A stretch of 64,000 nucleotides of DNA from Comamonas testosteroni (GTDB lineage Bacteria; Pseudomonadota; Gammaproteobacteria; Burkholderiales; Burkholderiaceae_C). Under the pieces are notes generated by a model. It saw nothing but the letters and a program-made list of their open reading frames with translations. It was not told where the DNA came from and ran no database searches. The DNA is taken from contig NZ_CP043568.1 in assembly GCF_014076415.1 (NCBI RefSeq), positions 5,332,001 to 5,396,000 of the forward strand. The letters are read 5' to 3'. The position numbers were made by a program, and so were the translations under genes. Positions 55,006-62,329 of this stretch are shown here, one piece after another. Numbering within the stretch: the stretch's first letter is position 1; the number at the start of each line of letters is the position of its first letter.

Positions 55006-55422
55006 ATGGCCCAACTCGACAAGGTTCTCTACACCGCCCACGCCCACACCACCGGCGGCCGCGAAGGCGCTTCGCGCACCGATGATGGCCGCCTGGACAT
55101 CCAGCTGAGCTCGCCCGGCGGCGCCGGCAAGGGCACCAACCCCGAGCAGCTGTTTGCCGCCGGTTACTCCGCCTGCTTTATCGGCGCCATGAAGGCCGTG
55201 GCCGCTCGCCAGAAGCTGGCCCTGCCTGCCGACCTGTCGGTAGACGCAGAAGTCGATCTGGGCCCCGTGGGCGAAGTGTTCGGCATCGCCGTTCGCATGA
55301 AGATCAGCCTGCCCGGCATGGACAAGGCTGCGGCCCAGCAACTGGTGGACGCCGCTCACAAGGTCTGCCCCTACTCCAACGCCACGCGCGGCAATATCGG
55401 CGTGACGCTGACCATCGCCTAA
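55006..55422 (+). CDS. ohr: Organic hydroperoxide resistance peroxidase
   Basis: A 138-residue OsmC/Ohr-family thiol peroxidase that reduces organic hydroperoxides using lipoyl partners. Active-site residues: R19 (GGRE), the peroxidatic C57 (GYSACF) and resolving C121 ([12 protein letters not shown]). The start has AAAGGAAG 8 nt upstream. It follows ohrR on the same strand and is probably in the OhrR-controlled unit. Its stop overlaps that of the convergent gene. Confidence 0.96.
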   Translation: MAQLDKVLYTAHAHTTGGREGASRTDDGRLDIQLSSPGGAGKGTNPEQLFAAGYSACFIGAMKAVAARQKLALPADLSVDAEVDLGPVGEVFGIAVRMKISLPGMDKAAAQQLVDAAHKVCPYSNATRGNIGVTLTIA

Positions 55423-56084
55423 AGCGACTCAGGCCACAGGGCACCGGGCGCTGCCGCATAGCGCCCGGTGTCCAGTTCGAAGACGCCTTCCAGCGTCAGC
55501 GGCCCGGCAATATCGGCCGTCTCATAGCGGGCCAGCGCCAGCTGCCTTGCCTCGAAAACCGGCAAGTCCTGGGTCAGTGCCAGCAACTTGTCCACAGCCT
55601 CTCGCAGCGGTAGCCGCCTCGCATAGTGGCCCAGGGTCACATGGGGAACATAGCGCCAGCCCGGCGCGGGCTCCAAGGGCACCAGCGCCGTATGCAGGCG
55701 CTGCAAGCATTCTTGCCCCCGCCCGATACCGAGATAAGGCACGGTAGTGAAGCTGCCTGCTCCCGCGAGCTGCACGGAAAACGGACTCATTCCTAAACTT
55801 TGCAGCACGGCGACATCGGCGCGCAGCGCCAGCCGGTCATATTCCCGCGCCGCATGCTCGTCCCCGCCCCGGCACAGCCCCCTATAGGCCAGCGTGACAT
55901 GCGGCTGGCGCGCATGGCGCGGCAGCAAGGCATCACCGAGTCTGGATCTGGCCTGCTGCAGCAAGGACTCCAGACCATGGCCTTGCAGCATCACCACCCA
56001 GACGGCGCACCACGGGCAGCCTTTGTGCCACTCGGCAAAATCCCGGTCCTCGCAGGGCTGTGAAAGTGATTCGCTCTCTTGCAT
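55419..56084 (-). CDS. thpR: 2H phosphoesterase (2'-5' RNA ligase family)
   Basis: A 221-residue protein with two HxT motifs, PHVTLAYRG and PHVTLGHYA, as in RNA 2',3'-cyclic phosphodiesterases (ThpR/LigT). Such enzymes open 2',3'-cyclic phosphates. The N-terminal stretch, [20 protein letters not shown], with three Cys, is unusual for LigT proteins. It converges with ohr, with a 4-bp overlap. Confidence 0.85.
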   Translation of the reverse strand: MQESESLSQPCEDRDFAEWHKGCPWCAVWVVMLQGHGLESLLQQARSRLGDALLPRHARQPHVTLAYRGLCRGGDEHAAREYDRLALRADVAVLQSLGMSPFSVQLAGAGSFTTVPYLGIGRGQECLQRLHTALVPLEPAPGWRYVPHVTLGHYARRLPLREAVDKLLALTQDLPVFEARQLALARYETADIAGPLTLEGVFELDTGRYAAAPGALWPESL

Positions 56085-56171
56085 GCGGGCAGTGTGCCAG
56101 CTTAGGCAACATGCGCGGCACCCGCACGGTTTTCCAGGGATTTCCGGCCGCCAAGATCAACCTGAGAGTCG

Positions 56172-56203
56172 GCAGCAGCTATCAAATCAAAAGCAATTTT
56201 GCC
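56172..56203. repeat. Partial dispersed repeat before srkA
   Basis: GCAGCAGCTATCAAATCAAA, then AGCAATTTTGCC; matches one end of the family in inverted orientation. Confidence 0.4.
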
Positions 56204-56261
56204 GACGTATGCGCTATGCCGTCCGGTTCGCAAGAGCCTGTTTGAGCCTGACAATGCGGGG

Positions 56262-57296
56262 ATGAGCGATACCCAAGACCCTTCTCACCCCTATGCAGAC
56301 CTCACGCCGGACTGCGTGATCGATGCGCTGTGCAGCACGGGCCTTATGCCGGACGGGCGGCTGACGGCGCTGAGCTCCTATGAAAACCGCGTCTATCTGG
56401 CCCACCAGGACGAGGGCGACAAGGTCGTCGCCAAGTTCTACCGCCCGGGACGCTGGAGCCGTGCCCAGATCGAGGAAGAACATGCCTTCTCCCAGGAACT
56501 GGCGGCTGGCGAGGTTCCCGTGGTGGCGCCACTGGCGCTGCAAGGGCGGACCGTGCATGAGCATGCGGGCTTTCTGTTCAGCATCAGCCCCTGGCGCGGG
56601 GGGCGCCGCCCCGAGCTGGACGACTGGGAGGTACTGGAATGGATAGGCCGGTTTCTGGCCCGCATCCACACCGTGGGGGCAACCCAGCCCTTCACGCATC
56701 GACCGGCGCTGAACCTGAAAAGCTTCGGCTACGAATCCATGCACTATCTGCTCGAGCATGAGGTCGTCGCGCTCGAAGTGCGCAGCCGCTGGCAGCAGGC
56801 TTGCGAAAAAGCTCTTTTGTTGATAGCTCCATCCGCACATGGATTAAGCGCTGCAGGCCATTTTGGCTTGCATTCTGCGACGCAGATTCGGCTGCATGGC
56901 GACTGCCACCCGGGAAACATTCTCTGGACGCCGCTGGATGACGAAGGCCACGGCGGCCCTCATTTTGTCGATCTCGACGATGCACGCAGCGGTCCCGCCG
57001 TGCAGGATCTGTGGATGCTGCTCTCGGGCGACCGCGGCCAGCAGACCCAGCAGCTGTCGGCCCTACTCGAAGGCTATGAGCAGTTCCGCAGCTTCGACCG
57101 GCGCGAGCTGGCATTGATCGAGCCGCTGCGCACCCTGCGCCTGCTGCATTACAGCGCCTGGCTGGCGCGCCGCTGGCAGGACCCGATCTTTGCCATCAAC
57201 TTCCCCTGGTTCGGCAGCACCGACTACTGGCAGGGTCAGGTGGACATGCTGAACGAACAGATAGAAGCCATGCAGCAGGAGCCGCTTTACGCGTAA
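56262..57296 (+). CDS. srkA: Stress response kinase SrkA (YihE-like)
   Basis: A 344-residue protein kinase-like fold enzyme (APH family). Nucleotide-lobe motif SSYENRVYLAHQDEGDKVVAKFYRP, catalytic loop RLHGDCHPGNILW (H212), and the metal motif HFVDLDDARSGP. In E. coli the kinase protects against death from oxidative and envelope stress. Residues about 184-206 (ALLLIAPSAHGLSAAGHFGL) are encoded by a copy of a dispersed repeat, just before the catalytic loop; the reading frame is kept. The start MSDTQD is chosen because 21 upstream in-frame codons look non-coding. Confidence 0.9.
   Translation: MSDTQDPSHPYADLTPDCVIDALCSTGLMPDGRLTALSSYENRVYLAHQDEGDKVVAKFYRPGRWSRAQIEEEHAFSQELAAGEVPVVAPLALQGRTVHEHAGFLFSISPWRGGRRPELDDWEVLEWIGRFLARIHTVGATQPFTHRPALNLKSFGYESMHYLLEHEVVALEVRSRWQQACEKALLLIAPSAHGLSAAGHFGLHSATQIRLHGDCHPGNILWTPLDDEGHGGPHFVDLDDARSGPAVQDLWMLLSGDRGQQTQQLSALLEGYEQFRSFDRRELALIEPLRTLRLLHYSAWLARRWQDPIFAINFPWFGSTDYWQGQVDMLNEQIEAMQQEPLYA
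56815..56880 (+). repeat. Dispersed repeat translated inside srkA
   Basis: TTTTGTTGATAGCTCC, CATGGATTAAGCGC and TGCAGGCCATTTTGGC match the intergenic element at 62218 and 38277. It is locally lower in GC than the rest of the gene and adds some 22 residues. Confidence 0.55.
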
Positions 57297-57304
57297 GGCG
57301 GCCG

Positions 57305-57766
57305 CTAGCAGCGCCCCTGCAAGCGGCATTCGGGCACGAGCTGCCCGCGCGCATCGCGCCATTGCACGGCATCGCCGCTCTGCACCGGGGCAGCGGGTGG
57401 CACTGGCTGCACCTCTGGCGTCTGCGGGCGATTGGGATCATGCAGCACGGTGGAGGATCCCACCCCGACACCCACGCTGGCACCACCCACGCCGGTGGAA
57501 GCGCCGACACCGGCGCTTCCCAGTACCTGCCCGCGCTGGTTGACGCCTACGCCCACACCGACAGGCCCGACGCCCGTACCGACGCCTGCGCTGAGACCGC
57601 CGCTGCCAAGGCCCACGCCCACGGAAAACGGCCCCACCGGAATCCCGACGCCCACGCCAGCTCCTACGGAGCCGCAGGCGGGCAAGGCCAGCACCAGAGC
57701 TGCGGCGCAGACCGTGCCCAGGATTCTGTGATGACCGGGCTTGATGGTGACTGGCATGGAATTCAT
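57305..57766 (-). CDS. Gly-Val repeat lipoprotein, unknown function
   Basis: A 153-residue protein with a hydrophobic signal and lipobox ALPAC. It is followed by a region of about 75 residues composed of repeating GVG, GVGVG and VGPxGVGVG units, then a Pro-rich end (PNRPQTPEVQPVPPAAPVQ) and a final QWRDARGQLVPECRLQGRC with two Cys. No enzyme domain. Similar low-complexity lipoproteins are widespread in Burkholderiales but not characterised. Starts at MNSMPVT; a GTG 15 bp upstream is also open. It is downstream of a TetR gene. Confidence 0.65.
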   Translation of the reverse strand: MNSMPVTIKPGHHRILGTVCAAALVLALPACGSVGAGVGVGIPVGPFSVGVGLGSGGLSAGVGTGVGPVGVGVGVNQRGQVLGSAGVGASTGVGGASVGVGVGSSTVLHDPNRPQTPEVQPVPPAAPVQSGDAVQWRDARGQLVPECRLQGRC

Positions 57767-57777
57767 CTCACTGACTC

Positions 57778-58485
57778 TCACTGACGTTTGACAGCCGCAT
57801 TGTCACCGGCCGTGCCCGCAAAAAGGTTATCAATCAGCAGCTCGACCAGCGGCTTGAGGGCCAGCTTCTGCGAGCCCTCGGAGGCCAGCAGGTTGTTGTG
57901 CACCAGCGCCATCCAGAACGGGCTGGCCAGCAGCTGGGCACTGCGGCTGACCGAGCGGGTCCTGAGCTCCCCCTCTTTCACGGCCAGCGCCAGCAAGTCC
58001 TGCACATAGTTCTGCCAGGCATCAAAAGCCAGCTCTTTGTACAGTCTGGCCAGCTCGGGCGCATGCCGTGCCTCGCTGAGCACCAGACGTGCCAGCATGC
58101 CGCGCTCGCTGCTGTCCACCGCCTCCAGCGTCGGCAGCAGACTGCGGCGCAGAAAGGCACGCACCGTCTCGCCCTTGCGTCGCCTGAGCGGCTGATAGAC
58201 GGCCGAGTGCCGCAGTGCGTGCTCCACCACGCCCCGCAGCAGCTCGTCCTTGGATGGGTAGTAGAGATACAGCGTGCCCTTGGCCACCTGCGCGCGGCAG
58301 GCAATACGCTCCATGGTGCTGCGTGCCACGCCGCACTCCACGAACTCGGCCAGCGCGGCCTCTGCAATCTGCTGACGGGTCTGCGCTGTCTTGTCGAGAC
58401 TCGGTCCACGCGTGCGCCGCTGACGCTTTGCCGGTGTGCCGATATCCGGGTCTGCACAAGGGGCAGCCGCCGCACCATCCGCCAT
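57778..58485 (-). CDS. TetR-family transcriptional regulator
   Basis: A 235-residue regulator. The helix-turn-helix is QQIAEAALAEFVECGVARST and RIACRAQVAKGTLYLYYPSK. The ligand domain has a TetR_C-type helical pattern. I start at MADGAAAAP because AAAGGA is 9 nt upstream; an ATG nine codons earlier is possible. It is divergent from an MFS pump gene with a palindromic site between them, the standard layout of a repressor controlling efflux. Confidence 0.9.
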   Translation of the reverse strand: MADGAAAAPCADPDIGTPAKRQRRTRGPSLDKTAQTRQQIAEAALAEFVECGVARSTMERIACRAQVAKGTLYLYYPSKDELLRGVVEHALRHSAVYQPLRRRKGETVRAFLRRSLLPTLEAVDSSERGMLARLVLSEARHAPELARLYKELAFDAWQNYVQDLLALAVKEGELRTRSVSRSAQLLASPFWMALVHNNLLASEGSQKLALKPLVELLIDNLFAGTAGDNAAVKRQ

Positions 58486-58516
58486 GCGCTGACATCCTTT
58501 TCTAGAATTCATAAAA

Positions 58517-58552
58517 TTGACCAATTAGTCATTTTTAATAATTCTAGGTCAA
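58517..58552. promoter_or_regulatory. Putative TetR operator and MFS promoter
   Basis: TGAC-CAATTA-GTCA (58518-58531) lies inside a -35-like TTGACC (58517) with TAATTC 16 bp on; a second GGTCAA at 58547 mirrors the TTGACC. The operator would overlap the promoter of the MFS gene. Confidence 0.45.
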
Positions 58553-58573
58553 GCCGACTAGCCCACACCGGAC

Positions 58574-59815
58574 ATGCGGATGACTGCCCCACCCATGCAT
58601 TTCCCAATGCAATCCCGTCTGAGTCCCTATGCCTGGGTCTGCTTTTCCATGTGCGTCGGCGTCATGGGAACGGCGCTTGCCAGCCCGCTCTACCCCCTCT
58701 ACCAGCAGGCCTGGGGGCTGCAGCCCAGTCATATCACGCAGATCTTCGTGACCTATATGCTGGGCGCCTTGATCAGCCTGCTGTTCCTGGGCCGTCTGAC
58801 CAATCTCTTCGGTTTTCTCAAAGTGCTGCGCCTGGGACTGATGGTGATGACCGTGGGGGTCATCGGCTCGGCCCTGTCCTGGAATGCCTGGAGCCTGGGT
58901 GCTTCCCGCTTCATCATCGGCCTGGCCTCGGGCCTGATCACCACCTCGGCCTCCATAGGCATGACCCAGCTCAACAATAAGGGGGACCTGCAGCGTGCTG
59001 CAGCGACCACCAGCCTGACGATTGCCTTCGGCTTCGGCCTGGGGCCCGTGGTTGGCGGCCTGATGGCGCAATGGGTGCCTTTCCCCCTGGTCAGCAGCTA
59101 TCTGCCGCCCATCGCACTGAGCTTTCTGGGCATCCATGCACTGTTCAGGATCAAGCTGCCTGCAGCCACTGCGCCCGTTCACAGCACGCCCGGCCTGACG
59201 CTGAAAGATGTTCTGCCCAGCATCTCCCAGCCGCGCAAGCCTTTTCTCTACCACTATGCGCTGGGCTGCATGGCGGCGTTTTCCGCCTTCGGCATGTTCA
59301 GCCTGTTTGCCGCCATGGCCCCCAGCTTCATGGCCCAGATGCTGCCCTGGCACGGACCTGCGGTCTCGGGCCTGTCCATCGGCGTCATCCTGTTTCTGTC
59401 GGCCGGCATCCAGCTCATCGCCCGGCCCTATCCCACCAAGCGGCTGATCATCATCGGCTTCTTCGCCCTGGCGGCGACCAATGCCCTGCTGGTTCTCAAT
59501 CTGTTTGCCGGCTCGCCATGGCTGTTCGCATTGAGTGTGCTGAGCATGTCCTGCGGTCATGCACTGTGCAATCTGTCGGGCATGGCCGTGGTCAACAAGG
59601 TCTCCAAGCCCGTCAACCGCACGGGCCTGCTGTCCACCTATCTGGTCGTGGGCTATGTAGGCACCATCGTCCCCATCCTGGGCATGGGCTGGCTGTCCGA
59701 CCATATCGGGCTGAGGGGTGCACTGATAGCCTTCTGTGCCTGTCTGGGCCTGCTGTCGACATTGCTGGGCCTCATCAGCACAAGGGCACGCGTGCTGCCC
59801 GTGCCGCGCCAGTGA
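58574..59815 (+). CDS. MFS transporter
   Basis: A 413-residue, 12-helix major facilitator. N-terminal half has the motif A-like LGRLTNLFGFLKVLRLG and a proline-rich fifth helix region SLTIAFGFGLGPVVGG; the second half has MGWLSDHIGLRGALIAF. It is divergent from a TetR gene and probably exports a toxic compound. Several in-frame ATGs lie within 20 codons; the first is kept. Confidence 0.88.
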   Translation: MRMTAPPMHFPMQSRLSPYAWVCFSMCVGVMGTALASPLYPLYQQAWGLQPSHITQIFVTYMLGALISLLFLGRLTNLFGFLKVLRLGLMVMTVGVIGSALSWNAWSLGASRFIIGLASGLITTSASIGMTQLNNKGDLQRAAATTSLTIAFGFGLGPVVGGLMAQWVPFPLVSSYLPPIALSFLGIHALFRIKLPAATAPVHSTPGLTLKDVLPSISQPRKPFLYHYALGCMAAFSAFGMFSLFAAMAPSFMAQMLPWHGPAVSGLSIGVILFLSAGIQLIARPYPTKRLIIIGFFALAATNALLVLNLFAGSPWLFALSVLSMSCGHALCNLSGMAVVNKVSKPVNRTGLLSTYLVVGYVGTIVPILGMGWLSDHIGLRGALIAFCACLGLLSTLLGLISTRARVLPVPRQ

Positions 59816-59821
59816 ACACGG

Positions 59822-60358
59822 CTATCTGAAATGCGGGCCGGCCCCCTGCGCCGCCAGACAGTCATGGTCGTTGCGCAGCGGGCAGGCCTGCAGAGACAGG
59901 CAGCCGCAGCCTATGCAGGAGTCGAGCTGATCCCTGAGCTGGGTCAGCATGGCAATGCGTGCATCGAGCTGTGACTGCCAATGCAGGGACAGACGGCTCC
60001 AGTCGGCCTTGCCGGGCACGCGGTTGGCCGGCAGATGGGCCAGTGCCTGCGCAATCTCGGCCAGGGGCACGCCCATGCGCTGAGCCACCTTGATCACGGC
60101 CACCCGTCTCAGCACCGCTCGCGCATAGCGGCGCTGGTTGCCCGCAGTGCGCGCACTCTCGATCAAGCCCTGCCGCTCATAGAAATGCAGGGCCGATACC
60201 GCCACCCCGCTGCGGCTGGCGACCTCTCCCACGCTGAGGTCCGGCATTCCCTCGGCCTCGGCCACCAGGCCGTTTCCGCATCCATTCATATCGCCAGTCT
60301 CTTCACACTGCACAGTCACCTCCCGCTGCATTCCCGTTGTCCCTGTCTGGCCCGCCAT
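59822..60358 (-). CDS. soxR: SoxR-type redox-sensing MerR regulator
   Basis: A 178-residue MerR-family regulator. DNA-binding helix MPDLSVGEVASRSGVAVSAL with HFYERQGLIESARTAGNQRR, and the [2Fe-2S] cluster motif C-x2-C-x-C-x5-C (CIGCGCLSLQAC), diagnostic of SoxR. The start used has AAAGGA 8 nt upstream and adds 23 residues to the usual length; an internal ATG (MNGCGNG) gives 155 residues. A near-consensus SoxR box lies in the divergent region, next to a RidA-like gene and an MFS pump. Redox-cycling drugs are the expected signal. Confidence 0.93.
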   Translation of the reverse strand: MAGQTGTTGMQREVTVQCEETGDMNGCGNGLVAEAEGMPDLSVGEVASRSGVAVSALHFYERQGLIESARTAGNQRRYARAVLRRVAVIKVAQRMGVPLAEIAQALAHLPANRVPGKADWSRLSLHWQSQLDARIAMLTQLRDQLDSCIGCGCLSLQACPLRNDHDCLAAQGAGPHFR

Positions 60359-60389
60359 GACCGCAATCCTTTGTGGTCATACAAACCTC

Positions 60390-60420
60390 TTGACCTCAAG
60401 CTTAGTTGAGGTTTAACAAT
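60390..60420 (+). promoter_or_regulatory. SoxR box with SoxR-type promoter
   Basis: CCTCAAGCTTAGTTGAGG (60394-60411) differs at only three central positions from the E. coli soxS box. It lies between TTGACC (60390-60395) and AACAAT (60415-60420), a 19-bp spacer as required by MerR/SoxR activation, pointing to the RidA-MFS genes. Confidence 0.8.
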
Positions 60421-60491
60421 TCCAGCAGCTTCCGGAACAAAGGCCTGCCGCTGACGGGCCCCGCCGGACAAGCCTTGCCTGAAAGACTTTC

Positions 60492-60986
60492 ATGGACGCC
60501 AAGCCCAGTTTCATTGCCCAAACCCCTGCCTCGCAAACACACTATCTGCAGCCCGCCGGTCTCTATGACAGCCTGCCCAATGGCTACACCCATGTGGTCA
60601 CCGTCCAGGAGCCGCTGCGCTGGCTCTTCGTTTCGGGCCAGGGCGGAGAAAACGCCCTGGCAGAGCTGCCCGACAGCTTTGCCCTGCAGGCCGCGCAGGC
60701 TCTGTCCAACATCCAGACCGCCCTGGCCGCCGGCGGCGCGGACATGGGCCATGTGCTCAAGCTCACCGTGCTCATCGTCGATCATTCGCTGGAGCGCTTC
60801 GAGCACTGGCAAAGCGCCGTGAGACAGCATTGGGGCAGCGGCGAGCCCGGCGACAGGCGGCCGCGCTTTCCGGCCTGTACGCTGATTCCCGTGCCCAAGC
60901 TGGCCCTGCCCGGCATGCTGATCGAGGTGGAGGCCACGGCGGCCCTGCCCAAGGAGATGGACGCCAAAGCCGCCATTTCCACCTGA
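60492..60986 (+). CDS. RidA/YjgF-family protein
   Basis: A 164-residue trimeric-barrel family protein. The core shows FVSGQGGENALAELP, QAAQALSNIQTALAAGGADM, VLKLTVLIVD and MLIEVEATAAL. Where RidA deaminases have the catalytic Arg (PARS), this protein reads FPACT, with C129; it also has 20 extra N-terminal residues. So 2-aminoacrylate deaminase activity is unlikely. It lies directly downstream of a SoxR box, in an operon with an MFS pump (22-bp gap). Confidence 0.85.
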   Translation: MDAKPSFIAQTPASQTHYLQPAGLYDSLPNGYTHVVTVQEPLRWLFVSGQGGENALAELPDSFALQAAQALSNIQTALAAGGADMGHVLKLTVLIVDHSLERFEHWQSAVRQHWGSGEPGDRRPRFPACTLIPVPKLALPGMLIEVEATAALPKEMDAKAAIST

Positions 60987-61008
60987 CTCCCTTGCATCTG
61001 AGCGCCTC

Positions 61009-62217
61009 ATGAAAACCACAACACCAGCGGCCACCACAGTCCTCTCCAGAACCACCCTGCTGCTCATGGCCACGGCCTGCGGTCTGTGCGCGGGAGCCAA
61101 TTATTTCAACCAGCCCTTGCTCAACTCCATGGTCCAGCATCTGCAGATCAGCGATGCCCAGGCCTCCAGCACCGTGACCATGGCCCAGGTCTCCTATGGC
61201 CTGGGGCTGCTGTTCCTCGTGCCGCTGGGCGATATGCTGGAGCGCCGCCGCCTGGTGCTGAGCCTGATGCTGCTGGCCGCCTGCGGCATGCTGCTGTCGG
61301 GCATCAGCGGCCTGGCCGGCAGCTTCGCGCTGCTCGCCGCCGGCACCCTGATGGCCGGCGTGTTCTCGGTGGCCGCCCAGGTGCTGGTACCCATGGCCGC
61401 CGCCTTTGCCGCCCCCGGCGCCAGCGGGCGTGCCGTCGGCCTGGTCATGAGCGGACTGCTGATCGGCATTCTGGCCTCGCGCAGCGTGGCGGGGATTCTG
61501 TCCGATCTGGGCGGCTGGAGCACCGTCTACTGGGTGGGGGCCATCAGCACCGCCTTCATGGCAGTGCTGCTGGCACGGGCCCTGCCCAAGGCGGCACCCG
61601 CCGCTCCCGTCAGCTATGGCGAAGTCATGAAGTCCCTGGGGGATTTGCTGCGCCGCCATCCGCGCCTGCGCAGCCGTGCGCTGATCGGCGGCACCGGCTT
61701 TGCCACCGTGAGCGTGCTGTTCTCCACCATGGCGCTGCTGCTGGCAGGGCCGGGCTTTGAACTCTCGGACCTGATGATCGGCCTGATAGGCATCGTGGGC
61801 ATTGCCGGCGCGCTGATGGCCAATGTGGCCGGACGCATGGCCGACAAGGGACTGGAGCAGTCCGCCACACTGGCCGGCGCCATTCTGATGCTGCTGGGCT
61901 GGCTGTGCCTGTGGCTGGGCGGCAGCAGCATCTGGTGGTTTCTGCTGGGTCTGCTGGTGGTCGACGGCGCCCTGCAGGCCCTGCACATCAGCAACCAGAA
62001 CGTGGTCTATGCATTGGCGCCCGAGGCCCGCTCGCGCATCAATGCCGTCTATATGACCACATACTTTCTCGGCGCCTCCCTCGGCTCGGCACTGGGCTCG
62101 TGGGCCTGGCTGACCTTTGGCTGGACCGGCACCAGCCTCATGGGCGGCCTGCTGGGCCTGCTCACCCTGGCCATGGTGCTCTGGGATCGCAGCCTGCTTG
62201 CACGTTCACGCAGCTAA
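61009..62217 (+). CDS. MFS efflux transporter
   Basis: A 402-residue, 12-helix facilitator. The N-terminal ANYFNQPLLNSMVQHLQ and LVPLGDMLERRRLVLSLML (motif A-like), GRAVGLVMSGLLIGILASRS, and the second-half ALMANVAGRMADKG are typical of the YnfM/drug-export branch of MFS. It follows the RidA-like gene and shares its SoxR box, so it should be induced by redox-active compounds. A dispersed repeat and a two-way terminator follow. Confidence 0.9.
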   Translation: MKTTTPAATTVLSRTTLLLMATACGLCAGANYFNQPLLNSMVQHLQISDAQASSTVTMAQVSYGLGLLFLVPLGDMLERRRLVLSLMLLAACGMLLSGISGLAGSFALLAAGTLMAGVFSVAAQVLVPMAAAFAAPGASGRAVGLVMSGLLIGILASRSVAGILSDLGGWSTVYWVGAISTAFMAVLLARALPKAAPAAPVSYGEVMKSLGDLLRRHPRLRSRALIGGTGFATVSVLFSTMALLLAGPGFELSDLMIGLIGIVGIAGALMANVAGRMADKGLEQSATLAGAILMLLGWLCLWLGGSSIWWFLLGLLVVDGALQALHISNQNVVYALAPEARSRINAVYMTTYFLGASLGSALGSWAWLTFGWTGTSLMGGLLGLLTLAMVLWDRSLLARSRS

Positions 62218-62270
62218 TCAATTTTGATAGCTGGTAGCTCCCTACCCATAAGCGATACAGCCAGAAATCA
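62218..62270. repeat. Dispersed repeat before the MFS/htpG terminator
   Basis: AATTTTGATAGCTGGTAGC, CCCTACCCATAAGCGATACA and GCCAGAAATCAT. Among the clearest copies of the family in this window, with 32277. Confidence 0.6.
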
Positions 62271-62272
62271 TA

Positions 62273-62310
62273 AAAAATCCCCGCAGAGCCACCACTCTGC
62301 GGGGATTTTT
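62273..62310. terminator. Bidirectional terminator between MFS and htpG
   Basis: 16-bp perfect arms (AAAAATCCCCGCAGAG and its complement) with a 6-nt loop and T runs on both strands. Confidence 0.92.
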
Positions 62311-62329
62311 ATCGGGGAGAACGAACCGC

